The translations under genes were made by a program, and so were the position numbers. Of a stretch of DNA of 64,000 nt, positions 28,392 to 35,813 are shown piece by piece. Every line of letters begins with the position of its first letter. Position 1 is the stretch's first letter. Origin of the DNA: Methylocystis heyeri. GTDB taxonomy: Bacteria > Pseudomonadota > Alphaproteobacteria > Rhizobiales > Beijerinckiaceae. The notes beneath the pieces were generated by a model. It worked only from the letters and a program-made list of their open reading frames with translations, was not told the DNA's origin and did no database searches. The stretch is taken from NCBI RefSeq assembly GCF_004802635.2, contig NZ_CP046052.1, positions 1,860,001 through 1,924,000 of the forward strand. The letters run 5' to 3'.

Positions 28392-28649
28392 TCAGCGACG
28401 CGGGCGCCCCATAGGATAGCCGTAGGCTTTTTCGCGCCGCTGTTGGGACAGACCGTAGGCTCCGAATGCGCGATTGTGGGTATTTGCCGATCCGCCCTGC
28501 TGGACGCCTCCCTGGACGGATCGAGAGCCGCCGAGATAGCCGGAGCCGACGCTGCCTCCGGAATATTGGCCACTCGATTGGGCGAAGGAGACGCCCGGAA
28601 AGACGAGCGCGAGGCTAAGGGCCGCCGCTAGGGTCGATCTGCGCCGCAT
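28392..28649 (-). CDS. Small Gly/Ser/Gln-rich secreted protein
   Basis: The 85-residue protein has a signal peptide (RRRSTLAAALSLALVFPG, cleaved after SFA). Its mature part is low complexity (GGSVGSGYLGG, QGGVQQGG) with a basic tail. The ATG at 28649 places the signal at the N-terminus. It is a likely surface or periplasmic peptide; no function is assigned. Confidence 0.6.
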   Translation of the reverse strand: MRRRSTLAAALSLALVFPGVSFAQSSGQYSGGSVGSGYLGGSRSVQGGVQQGGSANTHNRAFGAYGLSQQRREKAYGYPMGRPRR

Positions 28650-28852
28650 AGTTCCATCTCCATGGCTCAAGGATAGAGCATGCGGCGAGGCGACGCCGAG
28701 CGCTCCGCCATTCATGATATGGTCGCAGCCATGGTTTGCGAGCGCGGCGGCAGAATTCGAGCGGCCAGACAGGAGAGGGAAGTCTGCGGCGGGAAGCCCA
28801 AGGCCGGGCGAATCAAAATATATCCGCCATTCGGCGGCGCGCCGCCGGCGCC

Positions 28853-29074
28853 TCAGTGCTCCAGTCGGGAGCTGGCGAACTGCGGCTCTTCGCCGCCGGA
28901 AAGGAGCCGCTCCGAAGTCTCGGCCACATTGAGCCAGACGAGATGGCCTTCGTGATCGCCCTTTTCTTTGAGCTGGGCCGCGCGCTCGCGCGCATTGGCC
29001 GGAGCATCGGATTTCAGGCGGCGCGAGAGCGCCCTTGCGTGGATTTCAATCGCCTGTTCGAGCGAAACGTTCAT
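28853..29074 (-). CDS. Small conserved alphaproteobacterial helical protein
   Basis: The 73-residue product (MNVSLEQAIEIHARALSRRL at its start) has a repeated charged helix and the GDHEGHLVWLNVAE segment. This pattern recurs in small Hyphomicrobiales proteins of unknown function. The related protein at 33388-33576 has a similar helix-loop-helix design with an EEAQTW segment. The ATG at 29074 follows a GGTGAG site. Confidence 0.7.
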   Translation of the reverse strand: MNVSLEQAIEIHARALSRRLKSDAPANARERAAQLKEKGDHEGHLVWLNVAETSERLLSGGEEPQFASSRLEH

Positions 29075-29214
29075 AAGACTCACCGGTTGCACTGACCCGT
29101 TGCATCCACCTGCAAGATAGCACACTGATTTATCGTGGCAACAATGCCAAGACGCCGCATCCTTCGCAGCCTCGGTCTGAAGCGCATCGGCGCGGGAAAC
29201 GCATGGCTCGGGCG

Positions 29215-29442
29215 CTAGCCCTGCTTTCTCAGCTTCCTCGCCACCCTGCGCAGGTAATAGAGCGCGGGCCCCCTCATTTCGATTTTCGAAATCAGGCATT
29301 TTCCGCGTGAGGCGTCGAGCTGCAGCACCCGGTCGATAAACTCCGAAAGCGCCCGTTCGGCGTTCATCTCGTTCTTCTCCAGCAACTCCGCGGCGAAGCT
29401 ATACATTCGCGAAGCTGACTCCTCCCCCCGGCCCTGTGTCAT
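29215..29442 (-). CDS. Small basic protein of unknown function
   Basis: This is 75 residues from the ATG at 29442, chosen because a GAGGAG site lies 5 nt upstream. The N-terminal half is acidic and helical (AAELLEKNEMNAERALSEFID), and the C-terminus is strongly basic (LRRVARKLRKQG). That arrangement could bind nucleic acid, but no family is recognised. Confidence 0.5.
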   Translation of the reverse strand: MTQGRGEESASRMYSFAAELLEKNEMNAERALSEFIDRVLQLDASRGKCLISKIEMRGPALYYLRRVARKLRKQG

Positions 29443-29625
29443 CGGCTCCTCGAAGCATGTTCGAGGCCCCTCCCGCATTCGCCGACGCCGCCGCTTGGCC
29501 TCGCGCCGCCCCAAGCATCGAAAGAAGCGAATTTTCCTCGAGAGAAGCCTGTCGGCCCCTGTGGAATGCGTCCGAGAGGCCTATATCGAGCTTATGCGTT
29601 CCGCTGGAAACGCCGAGGAAAGATG

Positions 29626-29751
29626 ATGGCGATTTGTAACGGCTTGTTGAACAAAGCCGCGGCGTCGGCGCCGAAACCGGACCCCGCCGAAATAAATGAC
29701 GACCGGCGTCATTTGGCCACATTGCGCATGACGGCCCAGCGAACTATTTGA
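29626..29751 (+). CDS. Candidate 41-residue protein with own ribosome site and terminator
   Basis: A GAGGAA site at 29615-29620 precedes tandem ATGs (29623, 29626), and the frame stops at 29751. A hairpin with a T-rich tail follows 30 bp later. The predicted peptide is hydrophilic with no known motif. The combination of translation and termination signals suggests, but does not prove, a small gene in the 29443-29911 gap. Confidence 0.3.
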   Translation: MAICNGLLNKAAASAPKPDPAEINDDRRHLATLRMTAQRTI

Positions 29752-29782
29752 TGTGTATTCCTCCTTGAGAACCTCGAAGACT

Positions 29783-29810
29783 GCCCGGCCTCGCGCCGGG
29801 CTTCTCTTTT
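29783..29810 (+). terminator. Rho-independent terminator
   Basis: GCCCGGC (29783-29789) and GCCGGGC (29795-29801) form a 7-bp stem with loop CTCGC, followed by TTCTCTTTT. It would end a plus-strand transcript, possibly the small ORF at 29626. Confidence 0.65.
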
Positions 29811-29911
29811 CCCGGGCGAGGCGAAGTCCCGCCCGGACGCCTGCGGCCGAGATCCCAGGGCGAAGCTCCACCGATTGATTCAGCCTCGTTGCGGGAGCAT
29901 TCTCCGCCCCC

Positions 29912-30613
29912 ATGTGCGGACGTTTCACCCAGAGCCTTTCCTGGGCTCAATTGCGCCAACTGGCCGATCTCGTCGGGCAGCCGCGAAACTTGCGGCCCCG
30001 CTTCAATATTGCGCCCACTACGCAGATCGAAGTCATTCGCGCGGCGCCCGGGGGAGCGGAATTGATCCCCATGCGCTGGGGCCTGATCCCTTCCTGGTGG
30101 AGGAAGCCCTTGAGGGAACTGCCCTCGAACTTCAACGCGCGCATCGAAACGGCAGCCGAAAAACCGATGTTCCGCGCCGCCTTTGCTTCGCGGCGCTGCA
30201 TCATTCCGGCGACCGGCTTTTACGAATGGACCGGAAAAGCGGGGCAAAAAACGCCGCACTATTTCTCCGCCGCGGACGGCGCGCCTCTGGCTCTCGCCGG
30301 GCTTTGGGAAAGCTGGCGCGATCCGGAAAGCGGAGAAAACATCCTCTCCGCAACCATCATCGTCGGTCCGGCCAGCGCATGGATGCAGCCCTATCACGAT
30401 CGCATGCCGATCATGCTGGAGTGGACCGAGGCCGTACGGTGGCTCCATGGTTCCGATCCCGCCTCGCTGCTTCAGGAAGCGCAGGGAAAAATCGCTTTGC
30501 AGGAATGGATTGTATCAAAGGGCGTCAACGCCGCCGGAGCGAACGATGGCGATTCGACGCTGATCGAGCCGGCCCAGACTCTGTTCGCAAGCATGGACAA
30601 GGCCGTTTCCTGA
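29912..30613 (+). CDS. SRAP-family abasic-site protein (YedK/HMCES-like)
   Basis: This 233-residue protein begins Met-Cys2-Gly-Arg. Removal of Met exposes Cys2, which forms a covalent DNA-protein crosslink to abasic sites in single-stranded DNA. The other catalytic residues are present: Asn32 (FNIAPT), Asn75 and Arg77 (FNARIET), Glu105 (FYEW) and His162 (YHDRMP). The family protects abasic sites at replication forks and is often SOS-linked. No LexA box was identified upstream. The gene precedes the sulfate-type transporter by 112 bp. Confidence 0.96.
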   Translation: MCGRFTQSLSWAQLRQLADLVGQPRNLRPRFNIAPTTQIEVIRAAPGGAELIPMRWGLIPSWWRKPLRELPSNFNARIETAAEKPMFRAAFASRRCIIPATGFYEWTGKAGQKTPHYFSAADGAPLALAGLWESWRDPESGENILSATIIVGPASAWMQPYHDRMPIMLEWTEAVRWLHGSDPASLLQEAQGKIALQEWIVSKGVNAAGANDGDSTLIEPAQTLFASMDKAVS

Positions 30614-30725
30614 TTTTCTTCTCCATGCGAAACTGGCCGCGCAAAACGAGCCGCCTCTCCTTTGAAAACGCGCAACGCCCGAGGCGAACGGCCCGCGCCG
30701 CTCTGCGGAACCGCGAGGAATGAAG

Positions 30726-32489
30726 ATGACCGAAACAAGCAACGCCGAGGCGGACGGCCGCGACGAGAAGGGGTTCGTCGAAGCCTTCGCCCCACGGCTG
30801 ATCGAGGCGCTCAGGAGCGGATACTCGATCGCAGATTTCAAGACGGACGTCGTCGCGGGATTCAGCGTCGCAGTGGTGAGCCTCCCTCTGGCGATGGCGC
30901 TCGCAGTCGCCTCGGGCCTGTCGCCGTCCGCGGGCCTGTCCGCGGCGATAGTCGGCGGATTCATCACCTCTCTGCTGGGCGGGAGCAGCTATCAGATCGG
31001 CGGCCCCGCTACGGCTTTTGTCGCGCTGGTGGCGAAAACCGTGGAGAGTCACGGCGTCCAGGGGCTGCTCGCCGCGACGATCATGGCGGGGCTGATATTG
31101 CTCGCCCTGGGCTATATGAGGTTCGGCTCCTATATAAAATACCTGCCGCACTCGGTTCCCGTGGGTTTCACGGCGGGCGTCGCGGTCATTCTCCTCGCCA
31201 GCCAGGCCCGCGATTTTCTAGGGCTCGAGATCGCTCACGAGCCCGCCGGTTTTCTGCCCAAACTCGAAGCGATATCGGGGAATCTCGGCGGCGTTCATTT
31301 TCAGAGCCTGCTGCTCGCCTGCGCCACTCTCGCCTTCGTCGTCTACCAACGCAAGCGCCAGGCGTGGTGGGGCGGGATGCTGACGACCATTGCGGCGGGC
31401 GCCGCCGTGGCCTGGCTTCTGGGCCTCGACGTCGGCACCATCGGCTCGCGCTATGGCGGAATTCCCGACGCGGCCCTGAAGGCTGCGGCCCCCGGCGTCA
31501 GTCTGGCGACGCTACTGGAGCTCACGCCGACCGCCATTGCGATTGCGACGCTGAGCGCCATCGAATCGCTGCTTTCGGCCGTCGTCGCCGACGGCATGAC
31601 CGGCGAACGGCACAACTCCAACGCCGAATTGGTGGCGCAGGGCTGGGCCAATGTCTTTTGCGGCTTTTTTGGCGGCGTCAGCTCCGCCGGCGCCCTGACC
31701 CGCACCGCGACGAACATTCGGGCAGGGGCGAAAACCCCTCTCGCCGGAATATCGTGCGCGCTCTTTCTGCTGTTGTTCGTCTCCATCGCGGCGCCGCTCG
31801 CAGCGCATATTCCGCTGCCGACGCTCGCGGCCGTCCTTGTCGTAATCGCCTGGGACATGATCGACCGCAAAGCGATTTTGTCGATATTCCGGCGCGACAA
31901 GGAAGAAGCGCTGCTTCTTTGCGTGACTCTGCTGCTGACGGTGTTCCGCGACGCGACCGAAGGCATAGCGGTCGGCGTTTCCTTCGGCTCCCTGCTGTTC
32001 ATGCACAGAATGGCGGAATACGTCGAATGGCAGATTCGGGCGAGCCAGCCGTTGACGCAGGGGACCAAAGGACCGCAAGGCGCGCCCTCGGCGGCGGGAC
32101 GAAGCGAAGGCGCGCTGGTCTATCGCTTCGAAGGCCCGCTCTTCTTCGGGGTCGCCTCGACCATTTTCGACGCGCTCGAGCGCATTTCGCCCCCGCCGTC
32201 GTCCTATGTGATCGACTTCCACATGGTGCCGTTCATCGACGGCTCCGCCGCGGAATCCTTTCTCGCTTTTGCCGAGAAGGCTCACGAACAAGGACGACGC
32301 GTCGTCGTCGCCGGAGCGGCCAGGAACGTGCGGCGCAAGCTGATCGCCAACCAGCCTTCGAGGCGAATCATCGAATTCAGCATGGACGAGGAGCCCTCGG
32401 TCGCCGCTCCGCAGCCGCCGACCCGTTCCGCCGGAATTCCGGCGGGCCAGGCGGAGCAGATCCAGCTCTTGGCGCCGAATCGGGAGTGA
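30726..32489 (+). CDS. SulP-family anion transporter with STAS domain
   Basis: The protein has 587 residues. An SLC26/SulP membrane part has about 12-14 hydrophobic helices, including the family's LPLAMALAVASGLSPSAGL and GGSSYQIGGPATAF segments and the SAIESLLSAVVADGMTG block. A C-terminal STAS domain (about 440-550, YVIDFHMVPFIDGSAAE) completes it. Substrates of the family include sulfate, bicarbonate and dicarboxylates; sequence alone does not decide. The ATG at 30726 is preferred, with GAGG 7 nt upstream; the ATG at 30720 is too close. Confidence 0.94.
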   Translation: MTETSNAEADGRDEKGFVEAFAPRLIEALRSGYSIADFKTDVVAGFSVAVVSLPLAMALAVASGLSPSAGLSAAIVGGFITSLLGGSSYQIGGPATAFVALVAKTVESHGVQGLLAATIMAGLILLALGYMRFGSYIKYLPHSVPVGFTAGVAVILLASQARDFLGLEIAHEPAGFLPKLEAISGNLGGVHFQSLLLACATLAFVVYQRKRQAWWGGMLTTIAAGAAVAWLLGLDVGTIGSRYGGIPDAALKAAAPGVSLATLLELTPTAIAIATLSAIESLLSAVVADGMTGERHNSNAELVAQGWANVFCGFFGGVSSAGALTRTATNIRAGAKTPLAGISCALFLLLFVSIAAPLAAHIPLPTLAAVLVVIAWDMIDRKAILSIFRRDKEEALLLCVTLLLTVFRDATEGIAVGVSFGSLLFMHRMAEYVEWQIRASQPLTQGTKGPQGAPSAAGRSEGALVYRFEGPLFFGVASTIFDALERISPPPSSYVIDFHMVPFIDGSAAESFLAFAEKAHEQGRRVVVAGAARNVRRKLIANQPSRRIIEFSMDEEPSVAAPQPPTRSAGIPAGQAEQIQLLAPNRE

Positions 32490-32570
32490 GGGAACCGCTA
32501 TATTCGTCTCGATCAAAGGACCGATCGCGCCGCCGCCATCGGTCTTCGCGCGCGTTGGGACAGCGCAAGT

Positions 32571-33143
32571 TCACATCGCGGGGGGAGCCGAACAGTAGCT
32601 CCAATATCCTCTGGTTTTGCTTGCGCTGGTCCAATACCAGCACAGCTCCGGCGAAGGCGCTTTGGGCGCGCTTCCCACGACGGCGACAGCGATGATCGCG
32701 CCGATCGTCACGCCGGCGACGACGTTGCCCCAGTACCAGGGACGAACCGCCGGGATCGGGCGAACCGGAGCGACCACGACGGCGCGCCTCGGCGCCGCCA
32801 CGACAGGGCGCCTGCCGATATGGCCATGCGCCGGATAATGACCAGGGCCTCGAACACCATGGCCGGGATGGCGAAAACCGCCGTGAGCCGGATAGTGAGC
32901 AGGGCCACGAACGCCATGTCCGGGACCGCCAAAACCGCCGCCGCCATGTCCGGGATGGCCGAAACCGCCGCGCGCCGGATAGTGAGCGGGCCTGCCGGGA
33001 CGAGCTTCGGCGCTGCTCGAGAACCCGGTGGAATTGTCCAAGCCGATCGTCAACACGATAAATACGCAAAAAGACGCCAGAAGCCGTTTGCACAAGCTTG
33101 CAGCCGAAAAACCAAAACCCGACAGAGAGCTTTCCTTCGTCAT
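32571..33143 (-). CDS. Secreted His/Gly/Pro-rich repeat protein
   Basis: The 190-residue protein has a long N-terminal hydrophobic signal. The mature region has repeating GHPGHG, FGGPGHGVRG and HYPAHG units (residues about 55-110), rich in histidine and thus potentially metal-binding. A second hydrophobic segment follows, then a Cys-containing tail (LCWYWTSASKTRGYWSYC) common in alphaproteobacterial exported proteins of unknown function. GGGAG lies about 10 nt before the ATG at 33143. It converges on the SulP gene. Confidence 0.7.
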   Translation of the reverse strand: MTKESSLSGFGFSAASLCKRLLASFCVFIVLTIGLDNSTGFSSSAEARPGRPAHYPARGGFGHPGHGGGGFGGPGHGVRGPAHYPAHGGFRHPGHGVRGPGHYPAHGHIGRRPVVAAPRRAVVVAPVRPIPAVRPWYWGNVVAGVTIGAIIAVAVVGSAPKAPSPELCWYWTSASKTRGYWSYCSAPPAM

Positions 33144-33387
33144 CGTTGTCGAACTCCCGACCATTCTGAAGAAAGGCGAGAGATAGCGACACTCATCGGC
33201 GCTGTATTGCCATTTCGCGCCACCGCCGGATTATTTGCATTCAAACTCGGATAACCGGGTGAACGCGCCAGACCGCCGCTCGCCGGGCGGGTCGATGGTG
33301 GGAGCGACAGAACCGGCTCCGCGCCGTCGCATGCGACGACGCGGCTTTCAACGTGGATCAGGCCCCCAGTTGCGGTCCCCAGTCAAT

Positions 33388-33576
33388 TCAGGAATGAGGG
33401 GGCCCCCTCATCTCCTTCAGCGCCTCTTCAATGCGACGCCATGTCTGCGCTTCCTCGCGGCGTCCTTCTTTCTCCAGCGTTGCGGCTTTCTGGGCCGCCT
33501 CGGCTATCGCCTTGTCGCCATGCGCTTCGTAGAGCTGGCGGGCGTATTCGGGGATTGAGGCCTGTTCCATCTTCAT
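33388..33576 (-). CDS. Small helical protein
   Basis: The product is 62 residues from the ATG at 33576, with a GGGAGAG site upstream. It is charged and helical with the EEAQTWRRIEEALKEM end; the pattern resembles the small protein at 28853-29074. No transmembrane or signal segment is seen. Function is unknown. Confidence 0.65.
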   Translation of the reverse strand: MKMEQASIPEYARQLYEAHGDKAIAEAAQKAATLEKEGRREEAQTWRRIEEALKEMRGPPHS

Positions 33577-33756
33577 GGTCTCTCCCGGCTTTGTGGAGCA
33601 TGTCCCCTGGAAGCGGTTTCTCGAAAGGAACATCCCCGTCCAAACAGGTCGATCGCGCTCCGCTCAAATCGCACGGAGGGGCGTCACCCCCTAAATTGGA
33701 GCGCTACGCCCGGAAATCACCCTGGACCCGCCTGGGGACAGCGCGACCTCAGCCCG

Positions 33757-34833
33757 TCATCTGATCAGCTTCGGCGCGCCCGTGTAGTTCGCATTGGCGG
33801 CGCATCCCGTCTGGACGGTGAAAAATATGTCCTGCGTGGCCCATGAACCCGTGTTGATGGAACCCGAATAGGGGGTGTCCTCCCAGGCGTGAGTGTTGGT
33901 CGTCGTAGCGGTTCCGCTGATCGCACACGGCAGGATCTGCATGATCTTCGGCGCAGCCTTGGGCGAATACATGTTGACCCCGTTGACGAACAGATTGCGC
34001 GACTGCGTCGCGTCCGCCGTGCTGTAGATCACCGGCGTCGCAGTTTTAGTGTATGTCGTTCCGTTGATCTTCGTTCCGGAGGAGACGCAGGAAACGATCG
34101 AATTCGAAGACGAATTGACCATGCCCGGACCGCAGCCATCGGAATAGACCGTCATCGTAAGATAGGCCTTATCATAGGCCGACCCCATCGTGACGGCGCT
34201 GTTGATCGCACCCGCGACCATTGCGCCGCCCGACAGGAATTGCGCGGTGGTGGAGCCCGTCCCTCGCCCGGAGAGCGCGCTCTGATTGACCGGCTGGTAA
34301 ATATAGGACGCCAGTTTGGTGTCGCCGGTGGTTCCGACGTTGTGGATGTAGATATCGACCTGCTTCCAATACCAACCATAGGCGGCGGTCAGCGAAAAGC
34401 TGACATTCGAAGCAGTTTGGGGCGAGCCGATCGAAGCCGTCGCCGTGGCGCCCACGGAAATCGAATTTATTTGCGCGAGCTTCATGAAACTCGTCGGAAC
34501 CAGTGCGGTCGCCGTGCCCGTGACGGAGCCGTCGGAATTGTTCGTCCAGGAAACCGAAACATTGGAGAGCAGAGAACCGGCCGTATCGTTGGTTCTCATA
34601 AGAGCGCTCGCGCCGGTATTGCCGGTCGCAGCCGCCAAAGTCGCCGCGTCCAAAGCCTGCTGCAGCTGCGATTTTGCGCGCCCCACGCGCATATAATCGA
34701 CAGCGCCGCCAATGGTCAGAAGGACCGGCAGAAGCGCCAAGGCAAACATGATGATCACGGCGCCGCTTTCGTTCCTCAGGGCGCCGCCGGCCCTTCCTGT
34801 CTTCGTTACGTCGTCACAGCGAAAAATGCGCAT
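33757..34833 (-). CDS. TadG-like pilus-assembly/secreted pseudopilin-type protein
   Basis: The 358-residue protein has an N-terminal TadE/TadG pattern: a short basic lead, GAVIIMFALALLPVLLTIGGAVDY as a single membrane helix, then RAKSQLQQALDAATLAAA. This is the 'Flp pilus assembly TadG-like' signature. The remainder is Ser/Thr/Asn-rich, extracytoplasmic and contains cysteine pairs. The ATG at 34833 is preferred over an upstream TTG at 34848. It may work with the Flp pilin at 26189, though no tad ATPase is nearby. Confidence 0.8.
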   Translation of the reverse strand: MRIFRCDDVTKTGRAGGALRNESGAVIIMFALALLPVLLTIGGAVDYMRVGRAKSQLQQALDAATLAAATGNTGASALMRTNDTAGSLLSNVSVSWTNNSDGSVTGTATALVPTSFMKLAQINSISVGATATASIGSPQTASNVSFSLTAAYGWYWKQVDIYIHNVGTTGDTKLASYIYQPVNQSALSGRGTGSTTAQFLSGGAMVAGAINSAVTMGSAYDKAYLTMTVYSDGCGPGMVNSSSNSIVSCVSSGTKINGTTYTKTATPVIYSTADATQSRNLFVNGVNMYSPKAAPKIMQILPCAISGTATTTNTHAWEDTPYSGSINTGSWATQDIFFTVQTGCAANANYTGAPKLIR

Positions 34834-35334
34834 CTCGGTTCGCCCCAATTCGTAAAAACCAACGCAAAAGTGAACGCCTCCCGATTAAGAAAACTTGAGT
34901 CCGATACAAAACCGGCGAGGTTTTGCGCGGGAAAAATTCACCGAAAATGCGCAATCCTGTATGATTTGGAAATCAGGCCGACGAAAACCGGTTAATTAAT
35001 ATTCTCCGGAATGCTAAGCGATCCTTGAAAACAGCGTGCTGGTCCAGTGAAGTATGGAAGCGCATGGGACCACGTTTGAACCGATCGCGCGCGAGCGTGG
35101 GGGAAGCGAGAGTCGTTCGACTGCGGGCCGCGAAATATTTTTGGAAGCCGCCAGACTTCAACGGAGGCGCATCGCCGCAAGCAGGTCGGGGGGATGAATT
35201 TGGTGCGTCCCGTTGAAACTAAAAGCGGACCGACGAGCGAAATGATCCAAAAAAATGTAGTTCAATGCGCATTGGCGCTCGACCGGCGGCCACGACGTCT
35301 GCCGTCGCCGCCGGCGCAAGCATGCCCTTGGGAC
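34834..35334. other. Intergenic region upstream of TadG-like gene
   Basis: This 501-bp, partly AT-rich region contains a perfect 12-bp palindrome CAATGCGCATTG (35263-35274) near the end of the roadblock-like gene. Short frames on both strands lack good starts. It should carry the TadG promoter. Confidence 0.4.
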
Positions 35335-35742
35335 TTACATCCCTTCCTCGATCGCAGGCAGGGCGAGCCTCGCCTTGGCGACCATCAGACCGAAGTTGAC
35401 GGTGTTGCGGCAGATGAACACCGCGACATAGTCATTGTATTTCCGGCCACGCATGAAGACGTGGATCAGATTGTCGCTGTTGACAATGATTTCCTGGAAA
35501 TAGTGGCGGCTGGTTTCGACGCCGCGCGCCTTCTTGAACAGCGCTTCGATCGCCGTCACATTCGGGCCCTGGAACAGATCGGCCGTCGCCGCCGCGACGA
35601 GGTCGAGGACCGCGGCGGGATGGGAATCGACGGTTCTCACGCCGAGCAGGAGCCCGGAGCCGATATCGACGAAACCGGCGGCGACGCATTCCGGAATGTT
35701 GGTGATAGCCTTCGAGATTGCATCGTCAAGCGAACCGGCCAT
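35335..35742 (-). CDS. Roadblock/LC7-like small protein
   Basis: The protein is 135 residues, with AAAGGA before the ATG at 35742. The fold pattern matches Roadblock/LC7. An N-terminal helix (LDDAISKAITNIPECVAAGF) leads to a VDIGSGLLLGV beta-hairpin, a long helix (AAVLDLVAAATADLF) and two more strands (HYFQEIIVNSDNLIHVFMRG, YVAVFICRN), ending in a helix. Such proteins dimerise and regulate small GTPases or act as scaffolds. It lies 71 bp downstream of the PilZ-ABC-phosphatase gene on the same strand, so they are probably co-transcribed. Confidence 0.65.
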   Translation of the reverse strand: MAGSLDDAISKAITNIPECVAAGFVDIGSGLLLGVRTVDSHPAAVLDLVAAATADLFQGPNVTAIEALFKKARGVETSRHYFQEIIVNSDNLIHVFMRGRKYNDYVAVFICRNTVNFGLMVAKARLALPAIEEGM

Positions 35743-35813
35743 TTTATTATCCTTTCTGGGGTTGGGGGGGTTGAAGGTTGGCGGGATAGAGGGGCGTGGG
35801 AAGGTTGCGGCGC

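Noticed and set aside
30662-32695. 677-codon plus-strand frame overlapping the SulP transporter
   Set aside because: It is a shifted frame of the transporter gene; its translation is Arg-rich and matches no family.
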